Source of the DNA: Flagellimonas amphidinii
GTDB lineage: Bacteria; Bacteroidota; Bacteroidia; Flavobacteriales; Flavobacteriaceae
NCBI RefSeq assembly: GCF_013090115.1
Contig: NZ_JABFNN010000039.1
Location: forward strand, 434,001 to 498,000
DNA: 64,000 nucleotides
Direction of reading: 5' to 3'
This document shows, piece by piece, positions 1 to 7,864 of this stretch; within the stretch, counting starts at the first letter, position 1; every line of letters starts with the position of its first letter. The position numbers and the translations under genes were made by a program. The notes under the pieces were generated by a model. The model did no database searches, had not been told where the DNA came from, and saw only the letters and a list, made by a program, of their open reading frames with translations.

Positions 1-1173
1 CACCTCAATATGGATATCAATTCTATCCAATAAAGGACCCGAAATCTTGCCAAGATACCGTTGCATTTCAGCAGGTGAAGACACTACTGGCGCATCTGGG
101 TCATTAAAATACCCCCCAGGGCTTGGGTTCATGCTTGCTACCAACATGAAACTGCTGGGATACGTTACGGCAAACTTTGCTCTAGATATTGTTACTTCTC
201 TATCCTCCATGGGTTGACGCAATACTTCCAATACCCTTCGTTCAAATTCTGGAAGCTCATCCAAAAATAGAACCCCATTGTGCGACAATGAAATTTCTCC
301 AGGTTGTGGGTAACTTCCCCCTCCCACTAGAGCTGCGCTGCTTATGGTGTGATGAGGGCTACGAAAAGGTCTTTCTTGCATCAGCCCAACATTATCCACC
401 TTACCCACTACACTATGGATCTTGGTGGTTTCCAATGCTTCTTGAAGTGTCATTTGAGGCAAAATGGAAGGTAATCTTTTAGCTAGCATGGTTTTTCCCG
501 ATCCTGGTGGACCTATCAAAATGATATTATGTCCCCCAGCCGCAGCAATTTCCATACAGCGCTTGATGCTTTCTTGCCCCATCACATCAGAAAAATCAAA
601 CGCTGTTGAATTCTGATTTGCACAAAACTCTTCTTGAATATCAACCTGTGTTCTTTCCAAAGGCGTTCCTGAATCAAAATGGGCAATCACTTCCTCAATA
701 TTGTTCACCCCATAGACTTCAAGACCTTTTACTACTGCTGCCTCCCTGGCATTTTCAAAAGGCAGGATAAACCTTTTAAAACCTTCTTCATGAGCTTTTA
801 GGGCAATGGGTAAAGCTCCCTTAATGGGTTGAAGGTTCCCATCCAAAGACAACTCTCCCATGATCAAGTATTTTTCTATGTCATCGGATTTTATCTGATT
901 GGATGCTGCCAAAATGCCCACTGCCAAGGTCAAATCATATGCAGAGCCTTCTTTACGCAGGTCTGCAGGAGCCATATTGATGGTGATTTTTTTGCCGGGA
1001 ATTTTATATCCAATATTTTGAAGCGCCGCTGCAATTCTGTAATTACTTTCTTTGATGGCATTATCGGGAAGGCCAACTAGGTGGTACCCTATTCCTTTGT
1101 CTACATTGACTTCAACGGTAATGGTAGTTGCTTCAATACCAAATACAGCGCTTCCGTAAACTTTTTTGAGCAT
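1..1173 (-). CDS. comM: ComM/YifB-family AAA+ ATPase (partial, 3' end outside window)
   Basis: The first 391 residues are visible; the C-terminus lies past the left edge. The N-terminal 170 or so residues are the S16/ChlI-like domain of YifB/ComM proteins, starting [15 protein letters not shown]. The AAA+ Mg-chelatase-like module follows, with Walker [13 protein letters not shown] near residue 221 and Walker [12 protein letters not shown] near residue 301. ComM of other bacteria is a hexameric helicase that extends branch migration during natural transformation; that role is transferred by family, not shown here. The ATG at 1173 is the first plausible start, and the upstream gap to the next minus-strand gene is 54 bp, so the two may be co-transcribed. 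Confidence 0.93.
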   Translation of the reverse strand, partial: MLKKVYGSAVFGIEATTITVEVNVDKGIGYHLVGLPDNAIKESNYRIAAALQNIGYKIPGKKITINMAPADLRKEGSAYDLTLAVGILAASNQIKSDDIEKYLIMGELSLDGNLQPIKGALPIALKAHEEGFKRFILPFENAREAAVVKGLEVYGVNNIEEVIAHFDSGTPLERTQVDIQEEFCANQNSTAFDFSDVMGQESIKRCMEIAAAGGHNIILIGPPGSGKTMLAKRLPSILPQMTLQEALETTKIHSVVGKVDNVGLMQERPFRSPHHTISSAALVGGGSYPQPGEISLSHNGVLFLDELPEFERRVLEVLRQPMEDREVTISRAKFAVTYPSSFMLVASMNPSPGGYFNDPDAPVVSSPAEMQRYLGKISGPLLDRIDIHIEV

Positions 1174-1227
1174 AAGCGGTCTTGAAAAAAATAGTCTTGT
1201 TGAACGTGACCGCCAAGATATTCAATC

Positions 1228-2988
1228 CTACTCCACAACAAGCCACTCTTTGACGGATACCGGGTTCCCAGTTGACGTAAAGCCCTCTAGAACCAACTCG
1301 TATACTCCAGGAACATCAGAAGTATAAAACACAACCTCTTTAGAACCCTCGGTCAGTTTAAAATTAGGTTCCCAATAGAGTTGGTGCCTAAAGTCTGGTG
1401 TTCTTTCTGATTTTTGGTTTTCAGTATATTCCTGATTGAAATATTCCTTCTTGGATTCTGGCTTGAATAAATCCACATTGATAATATGTGGTGTAAAAAA
1501 ATCACTATAAAAATCACCCTCAATGGTTTTAAAAGAAATGATTCCCTGAAACATTTGTGATCCCAACAGTACTTTCTCCCTAGAAAAACTAATGGTATTT
1601 ATTTTTTTGGCGCTGAAATCCATAATATCCTCGTGCTTTTTGATAAATAAACCATCTACAAAAACCATTGGGAACAATGCATTATTGGTAAAGCCTTCGG
1701 AAGGACGCACTTCAAAAACCCTACTCCCATCATCTAATTTTCTTATCCCCACTTGGTCCACAACTTCAACAATGGTCTCTGGAATGCTATTAAATCGAGT
1801 ATAGTCATCCAAATCATAGACCTCTGTATACTTTCTATAAAAAGGGGATATGTGATTTGCAGGCACAATGGAATCCAATTTGGCTTCGCGATATACATTT
1901 TCAATTTGATTGTAGATACTTTTTTGAAGTATATAATCCTTCATGTTTTTTGAAAGCTCAAAATTGGAAAACTCAAACCCGTTATATTCACGGACAGGGT
2001 CGTCAAGAACAACTTCATAAGCATCCCAATCTTCAGACAAAATCTGAACTGCCGCAGTGGTATTGTCATATCTTCTATCAACAATAAATTCGAATTTACC
2101 ATCCTTGTCGGAAGTAGCTACATTGAAAAGAAACTTATCTCCGGGCAAACTCAAAGAAATTCTCATATTTTCAGCTGGTGATTTGGAATCGCTTTCAACT
2201 ATCGTCCCAGAAATAATTTCCCCTCTCAGTTCTGGTATATCAAAATCCTTGGGGTTTGACTTGATTGATCCTGTCTGTTTTCCCAATTCATTGGAAAATG
2301 TCATTGCTGAAATTTGAGTAGGTGAAGGCAATGAATCCATTTTTCTTATGGAAATTGAATAATCTCCCAAATTTGAATTAGAGCTTCTTCCTGCTACCTT
2401 TAAGGTTACTTTCTCACGTTTTCCCACTTTTTGCTTATCCAATTCCATAGTGGCAAAAGCACTATTCTTAGGGCTTGTGTCAAAGGTGATTTTTGTTTTT
2501 TCCGTAGTGGGGACATCGGCTGACATGGAGTCAACAGGTTGCTCCAAATAGGAAGTAGGTACTGTTTGGTATGGATTGATAATATAAATATCGGTTTGGA
2601 AGAAATACTGTTGTCCAAAATTTTTCATCCACTCCGAGTAACCCAACAGTTTATAACTCCCCGTAGGCACCGAAGTGGGTACAAAAAAGTCTCCGTTTCC
2701 TGACCCTTCTACGAGTTTTACTTTATGGGTAAAGACTACCTTTCCATCAGACCCAACCAAAGCAATATAAGCCATTTTACTAATGTCACTCAATACCTTC
2801 TGCGAATTATCAAGACAATACACTTTGTACAAAAGATGTTCTCCTGAAAACAATAGGGATTCACTATGGTGAATGTATATGCGCTCTTGCGGAATATCCT
2901 TAAACTCATTGCCGATTGCAACAGATTGTGCATTTACAATAAGTCCCACAAATGCAATTAAAACGATTGTAATTCTATGTTTTTTCAT
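1228..2988 (-). CDS. Exported MG2-like protein of unknown function
   Basis: 586 residues with an N-terminal signal peptide (MKKHRITIVLIAFVGLIVNA, then QS). The region after it (about residues 30-150) reads like the macroglobulin MG2-type beta-sandwich found in many Bacteroidota outer-membrane-associated proteins: a phrase on a stored or held item, then VPTGSYKLLGYSEWMKN. A carboxypeptidase-regulatory-like segment (GEIISGTIVESDSKSPAEN to DGKFEF) sits near residues 255-300, and a plug-like tail follows. It is the last gene of the locus that starts at 11388, 9 bp after the first DUF4249 gene, which suggests work with the TonB receptor at the outer membrane. I do not recognise a specific function; the fold assignment is an inference from phrasing and context. 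Confidence 0.75.
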   Translation of the reverse strand: MKKHRITIVLIAFVGLIVNAQSVAIGNEFKDIPQERIYIHHSESLLFSGEHLLYKVYCLDNSQKVLSDISKMAYIALVGSDGKVVFTHKVKLVEGSGNGDFFVPTSVPTGSYKLLGYSEWMKNFGQQYFFQTDIYIINPYQTVPTSYLEQPVDSMSADVPTTEKTKITFDTSPKNSAFATMELDKQKVGKREKVTLKVAGRSSNSNLGDYSISIRKMDSLPSPTQISAMTFSNELGKQTGSIKSNPKDFDIPELRGEIISGTIVESDSKSPAENMRISLSLPGDKFLFNVATSDKDGKFEFIVDRRYDNTTAAVQILSEDWDAYEVVLDDPVREYNGFEFSNFELSKNMKDYILQKSIYNQIENVYREAKLDSIVPANHISPFYRKYTEVYDLDDYTRFNSIPETIVEVVDQVGIRKLDDGSRVFEVRPSEGFTNNALFPMVFVDGLFIKKHEDIMDFSAKKINTISFSREKVLLGSQMFQGIISFKTIEGDFYSDFFTPHIINVDLFKPESKKEYFNQEYTENQKSERTPDFRHQLYWEPNFKLTEGSKEVVFYTSDVPGVYELVLEGFTSTGNPVSVKEWLVVE

Positions 2989-2997
2989 AATGCTATG

Positions 2998-4221
2998 TTA
3001 TTCTATCCAAAAATCTGGTACTTCTGAGGTGCCCAATATGGTACAATCACCACAAACCTGGGGAACAGTGACAAAGGGCCCTCCCGGAACAAATTCACCT
3101 TCGTTGTCCCTAATGTACTTTACCAAGTTCCATCTTACCAAATCAGGCAACCCAAATATTGGTGCATTTTCAACGCATGGATCTATATAGTCTGGCAATC
3201 TTTCCGTAGGAAAAAAATCGCGGTACCCAAAAAAGATGCGTTTTTCAGACACCGCAACTATATCAAAAAAGCCCAGTACTTTCTCCGTAGGATTATCCGT
3301 AGAAGCAATATTACCTTCCAAAAAACCAGGTTGGGTCTCCGAAAACAAACTCTCAGAACTTGAAAAGTTATTCAAGGTCTCCAAAAACCTATAGGCTTCT
3401 GAAGTGTGGACAAACTGACGCACCAAAATACTATAGCGGTGTGTGGTCTTGAAGTTATTCTGTTCAATGAATTTGACCATAAAATTTTTAACTTCTCCCG
3501 TGTCAAAATCATCGGTATCCGTTAATATGATGCTGTTTGAATAATCGGTTGGATAACAAACACGCTCATCCAACGATCTTGGAACCAAGATATAACTAAT
3601 TGGCACGCCTTCCACAACCTCCAATTCTTTTGGCCCCCATCTTGGAGCTACAACCTTATAGGTCTCCTCATACTCGTACCTAAAAAAACTCTGTGTTTCA
3701 CTTTGATTTGAAGCATCAATAAAAACACCTATACCTTCTTCGCCAAAATCATTGGTAATCCTATTGGCATATAAGCTATCTATACCAACCAACCCGGCTA
3801 ACTTTTCAGTTGCCGAGGAATATAAATTCCCATCTTCGGTCTCAATCGCCAACGAATAATCCACCCCCTGCTTGGCAGCAAAATCTACTGTAGACAGATA
3901 GGTACCCTTTTCCGTTTCCTCAAAGTTGTAGGAACTACCATCATCACCAAAAATCTGGATATTCGCCCCAGACTCTCCATATTTGCCATTATCGACAACC
4001 TGGAAAATTGCTCCAGACCCGCCATTTGGATCATCTTCAAACCTATAGGTACGTGACAAGTATATTATTTGCCGTTTCAATTCATCGGTTATTGTCGCAT
4101 CTATCACCAAGGCACTTTCAAAATCTACAAAAGTTGTTTCAAAAGGCTCAATACAGCCACTAAAGAGACACCCCGCCAAAATAGGGGTTATATAGTAATA
4201 TGTTTTTTTCCAATCCTTCAT
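2998..4221 (-). CDS. DUF4249 lipoprotein, paralog 1
   Basis: A lipoprotein of about 407 residues in the DUF4249 family, which in Bacteroidota accompanies STN-type TonB receptors. The start is chosen at the ATG at 4221 (MKDWKKTYYYITPILAGCLF), because it gives a lipobox-type signal (FSGC) and a four-base ATGA overlap with the stop of the upstream paralog; an upstream start at 4275 would bury the signal. After the lipid Cys comes the family opening IEPFETTFVDFESALVIDAT, then YSILVRQ, a PGFLEGN block and the C-terminal VCGDCTILG...FW ending. Mature cysteines are VCY, DPC and the CGDC pair (four in all). It shares order and motifs with three neighbours. Substrate unknown. Confidence 0.9.
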   Translation of the reverse strand: MKDWKKTYYYITPILAGCLFSGCIEPFETTFVDFESALVIDATITDELKRQIIYLSRTYRFEDDPNGGSGAIFQVVDNGKYGESGANIQIFGDDGSSYNFEETEKGTYLSTVDFAAKQGVDYSLAIETEDGNLYSSATEKLAGLVGIDSLYANRITNDFGEEGIGVFIDASNQSETQSFFRYEYEETYKVVAPRWGPKELEVVEGVPISYILVPRSLDERVCYPTDYSNSIILTDTDDFDTGEVKNFMVKFIEQNNFKTTHRYSILVRQFVHTSEAYRFLETLNNFSSSESLFSETQPGFLEGNIASTDNPTEKVLGFFDIVAVSEKRIFFGYRDFFPTERLPDYIDPCVENAPIFGLPDLVRWNLVKYIRDNEGEFVPGGPFVTVPQVCGDCTILGTSEVPDFWIE

Positions 4222-5420
4222 TCTGTCCAAAATGCTGGCTCCTCTGTTGTTCCAAGTTCTCGACAATCTCCACATACGCGTGGCACAATAAGATACGGCC
4301 CCTCATTGGCACCAATCTCTGGGTTGTCCTCTGCATATATCCCGGCTCCAGACTCTATAATAGGTCTTAACACGCATCCGCCCATATTTGCAATAACTGG
4401 TGCGCTTGGAGAACAGGCATCAGCATAGGGTGGCAGCGGTTCATCTTGATAAAAATCTCTGTAATTGAAGAAAATCCGTTGCTCTGAGACGGAGCTTACA
4501 TCAAAGAAACCCAATACTCTTTCATTTTCATCGTCCTCTGAAAATACATTACCTTCTAAAAACCCAGGTTGAACTTGAGAAAACAAACTTTCTGAACTTG
4601 AAAGTTCATTTAAGGTCTCATAAAAAGTAAAGGCTTCATTGGATTGTACCAATTGCCTAACCAAAATACTATACCTATGGGAAATAATGTAATTTTCACT
4701 ACTAATGAAGCGTACCCTGAAGTTTTCAATCCGATTCTCTTTCAAGTCCTCTGTTGATGCCAGAACAATCCTGTTGGAAAGGTCGGTCCTATAGCATACT
4801 TCCTCATCTGCGGTATTCGGCACCTTAATGACACCACATCCCCCCTCTGGGTCACCGATTAAGGATACTGGGGTCCATGTAGGAGCAATAATCTTAAAGG
4901 TTTCTTCATATTCGTAACGAAAGTTTTTGGCATTCCCAGTAGGATCAAATGCACTCACCAAAATAGCTATCCCATCCTCTTCCAAATCCGTAGTAATTCT
5001 CTTGGCAGATACGTTATCCAACGAAACAGCGGAAGTAAGTTGTACACTACTGGATGCATAACTTCTCCCATTTGATGTTCTTACAGAAAGTTTATAGTCC
5101 CTGTTGGGTTGTGCTGCAAAAGCTTGGGAAGAAACATAGATGCCTTCACCGGTATCCGCAAAATCATAAACATTCCCCGAACCATCGTCAACACTTACAA
5201 TAGCACCTGTTACAGCAGAAGGTCCATCCTCTTCAAACTCATAGGTACGGGTCAATAAAACACGTTGTTGCCTCAATTCATCTGTGATGGTGGCTTCAAT
5301 AACCAGTGCGCTTTCAAAATTCTCGAAACTGGTCACAAAAGGTTCTATACAGCCATAATGAATTATGCCGAAAAAGGCTATCAGGATATTGGTAATATTT
5401 CTTCTTTTAGTCAGTTTCAT
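4218..5420 (-). CDS. DUF4249 lipoprotein, paralog 2
   Basis: 400 residues. It starts MKLTKRRNITNILIAFFGII and has a lipobox Cys in HYGCIEPF. It carries the same blocks as its neighbours: FESALVIEATITDEL, YSILVRQLVQSNEAFTFYE, QPGFLEGNVFS and the CGDC ending. Six mature cysteines are present: GGC, VCY, DAC, a second GGC and the two of CGDC. Its stop overlaps the next gene's start by ATGA (4218-4221), so translational coupling is likely. The upstream paralog ends 13 bp before its start. Placement downstream of the TonB receptor suggests a surface or periplasmic partner of that receptor. Confidence 0.9.
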   Translation of the reverse strand: MKLTKRRNITNILIAFFGIIHYGCIEPFVTSFENFESALVIEATITDELRQQRVLLTRTYEFEEDGPSAVTGAIVSVDDGSGNVYDFADTGEGIYVSSQAFAAQPNRDYKLSVRTSNGRSYASSSVQLTSAVSLDNVSAKRITTDLEEDGIAILVSAFDPTGNAKNFRYEYEETFKIIAPTWTPVSLIGDPEGGCGVIKVPNTADEEVCYRTDLSNRIVLASTEDLKENRIENFRVRFISSENYIISHRYSILVRQLVQSNEAFTFYETLNELSSSESLFSQVQPGFLEGNVFSEDDENERVLGFFDVSSVSEQRIFFNYRDFYQDEPLPPYADACSPSAPVIANMGGCVLRPIIESGAGIYAEDNPEIGANEGPYLIVPRVCGDCRELGTTEEPAFWTE

Positions 5421-5433
5421 TCTTTTTTATCTA

Positions 5434-6648
5434 TCAATCTTCTATCCAAAAATCAGGAGGGTTAGGTTGTGCAAACCCAGCAAGGTCACCACAAAGCGTA
5501 GGAACTACAAGAAATGGCCCTTCACCCTCGGTTGCCCCATTATTGTCCACAAAACGAACCAAATCATTTATAACCATCACGCTTAACACACATACAGGAG
5601 GGACACCTCTAGAAAGTTCTGGTGCATTTACATCACATGGAATAGCAAACGGAGGTAGGTCCTCACCTGGATAAAAATCTTCGTAATTGAAAAAAATGCG
5701 TTGCTCCACCACAGAGGCCACATCAAAAAAGCCCAGAACCTTTTCGTTTCGGCTTAAATCTGAAGATACATTTCCTTCCAAAAAACCGGGTTGGGTCTCA
5801 GAAAAGAAGCTGTCATTGCCCGAGAACTCGTTTAACGTCTCATAAAAGGTAAAGGCTTCGTTGGATTGAACGAATTGTTTTATCAAAATACTATACCGAT
5901 GTGAAATGATATAGTTATTCCTATTGATGAATCTCACCATGAAGTTGCTCACCCTATCTTCTTGCAAATCAGTAGTACTTGTCTGGATTATAGTATTTGA
6001 GAAATCAGAGGCATAACCCGTTTCCAATGAAGAGTCATCAAAAATAGCTCGAACTTCGCAAGCTACTGTGGCTTCTTCTGGAGGCACTAATTCCAAGCCA
6101 CGTGGTGTCCAAAATGGTGCAACTACCCTATAGGTCTCCTCATAGGTGTACCGATAATTTTCGGATGATCCTGATGGGTCGAAACTGTCCACAAATATGC
6201 CGATTCCATCATCGCCATCATCGGTTGTAATCCGCTCTGCACGAACTTCGTCTATTTGGGTTTTAGCAGGAAGTACTACTTCATTGGAACTATATGTTCT
6301 TCCATCTTGCGTTTGAATCAACAATTGATATGTTGTATTGGGCTGTGCAGCAAAAACTTGTTGGGAAATATAAACTCCTGGCGAGCTTTCCATAAAGGAA
6401 TAGCTTGTACCTCCTCCCTGTACCTGTACCGTGGCATTTGACTCCGGTGTTGGTCCTTCTGCTTCAAACTCATAGGTTCGGGATAAAAACACTTTCTGCT
6501 GTACCATTTCATCTGTGATGGTGGCTTCAATGACCAGTGCGCTTTCAAAATCCTCAAAAGTTACGTCAAAAGGTTCTATGCAGCCTCCTATAACGAGTGT
6601 CATAAGAAGTGCCAACACCTTTAATGGATATGTAGTATTTCCTTTCAT
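5434..6648 (-). CDS. DUF4249 lipoprotein, paralog 3 (lacks one cysteine pair)
   Basis: About 404 residues. The ATG at 6648 (MKGNTTYPL) is preferred over 6657, because it forms an ATGA overlap with the stop of paralog 4 and leaves a normal lipoprotein signal (LVIGGC). Family blocks are all present: FESALVIEATITDEM, YSILIKQFVQSNEAFTFYE, QPGFLEGNVSS. It differs from the other three in two places at once: VCY is replaced by TGY, and the C-terminal CGDC by CGDL. The four remaining mature cysteines are VAC, IPC, PVC and LCGD. The paired loss suggests that these two residues are bonded in the other copies. Confidence 0.9.
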   Translation of the reverse strand: MKGNTTYPLKVLALLMTLVIGGCIEPFDVTFEDFESALVIEATITDEMVQQKVFLSRTYEFEAEGPTPESNATVQVQGGGTSYSFMESSPGVYISQQVFAAQPNTTYQLLIQTQDGRTYSSNEVVLPAKTQIDEVRAERITTDDGDDGIGIFVDSFDPSGSSENYRYTYEETYRVVAPFWTPRGLELVPPEEATVACEVRAIFDDSSLETGYASDFSNTIIQTSTTDLQEDRVSNFMVRFINRNNYIISHRYSILIKQFVQSNEAFTFYETLNEFSGNDSFFSETQPGFLEGNVSSDLSRNEKVLGFFDVASVVEQRIFFNYEDFYPGEDLPPFAIPCDVNAPELSRGVPPVCVLSVMVINDLVRFVDNNGATEGEGPFLVVPTLCGDLAGFAQPNPPDFWIED

Positions 6649-7862
6649 TCTTCCCAAAAAACCGGTATTTCTTCTTTACCCAAAGTTGTACAATCCCCAC
6701 AAACTGAAGGCACCACAAAAAAAGGACCTTCCCCTTCACCGGGAGTGCCATTCAAATCCACATAGCTAACTAAACCCAGTTCCACCTGAGACCCTAAAAC
6801 ACACCTTGGTGGGTCTCCGGGAGCCGAAAGAGGAGGAGAATTCAATGTGCACGGATCTACATAAGGGGGCAATTCCTCCCCCGGAAAAAAATCATCATAA
6901 TTGAAAAATAGACGTTGTTCAGTAGCAGATACCACCTCAAAGAAGCCCAATACTTTTTCATTATCGCTCATATCGGAGCTTATATTCCCTTCTAAAAAAC
7001 CCGGTTGTGTTTCAGAAAAGAAACTTTCATTCCCTGAGAACTCATTTAAGGTTTCATAAAAATTGAATGCTTCATTGGATTGTACCAATTGGCGGACCAA
7101 AATGCTATACCTATGAGATATGATATAGTTTTGATTACTGATGAAACGCACCATAAAATTACTGACTCTATCCTCACCTAAATCACTGGTACTTGTCTGA
7201 ATTATAGTATTGGAATAATCCGTGGCATAGCAAACCTGAACGGTTCTCTCATCTGGAATGGTCCTAACATCACATATTTGAGTGAGTTCTTCCAGCGGCA
7301 CCACTTCTAAATCCACTGGACTCCAAAATGGGGCTATAATTTGATACGTTTCTTCGTATTCGTATCTATAATTTACCGATTGACCTTGAGGGTCAAAGCT
7401 ATCCACGAAAATACCTACTCCTTCTTCCCCATCATCCATGGTAATCCTTTCGGCGGTAATAGCATCAATTTGTGTGGTTGGGGGTAAAACTGCGCTGCTT
7501 GAACTATAGGTCCTTCCATCCTGCGTCTGCACCAATAATTGATATGTTGTCCCGGCTTGGGCGGCAAAAGCTTGTTGAGAAACATATACTCCAGGTGACT
7601 CTTCTACAAAAGGATAGGTTGTGCCGCCTCCTTCCACACGGACATTTGCATTGATTTCTGCCGTAGGTCCTTCCGCTTCAAACTCAAAAGCTCTGGTAAT
7701 CACAACTTGTTGCGTTTTTAGCTCATTGGTAATAGTAGCTTCAATAACCAAAGCACTTTCAAAATCTTCAAAAGTAGCCTCAAAAGGTTCAATGCAGCCC
7801 GCAACACCTACCATTATGGACAAGCAAATCAGCTTTGATATTTTGACCTGGAGATAATTCAC
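6645..7862 (-). CDS. DUF4249 lipoprotein, paralog 4
   Basis: 405 residues, the copy next to the TonB receptor gene. The start is read as GTG at 7862: the ATG two bases upstream (7864) is followed at once by TGA, and the signal peptide (LQVKISKLICLSIMVGVAGC) needs the earlier start. Lipid Cys in VAGCIEPF. Six mature cysteines: ICD, VCY, DPC, RCV and the CGDC pair. It is very similar to paralog 3 along its length (QVVITRAFEFEAEGPTAE and FFSETQPGFLEGN), which points to a recent duplication between them. Two bases separate it from the receptor stop, so it is in the same transcript. Confidence 0.9.
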   Translation of the reverse strand: MNYLQVKISKLICLSIMVGVAGCIEPFEATFEDFESALVIEATITNELKTQQVVITRAFEFEAEGPTAEINANVRVEGGGTTYPFVEESPGVYVSQQAFAAQAGTTYQLLVQTQDGRTYSSSSAVLPPTTQIDAITAERITMDDGEEGVGIFVDSFDPQGQSVNYRYEYEETYQIIAPFWSPVDLEVVPLEELTQICDVRTIPDERTVQVCYATDYSNTIIQTSTSDLGEDRVSNFMVRFISNQNYIISHRYSILVRQLVQSNEAFNFYETLNEFSGNESFFSETQPGFLEGNISSDMSDNEKVLGFFEVVSATEQRLFFNYDDFFPGEELPPYVDPCTLNSPPLSAPGDPPRCVLGSQVELGLVSYVDLNGTPGEGEGPFFVVPSVCGDCTTLGKEEIPVFWEE

Positions 7863-7864
7863 AT

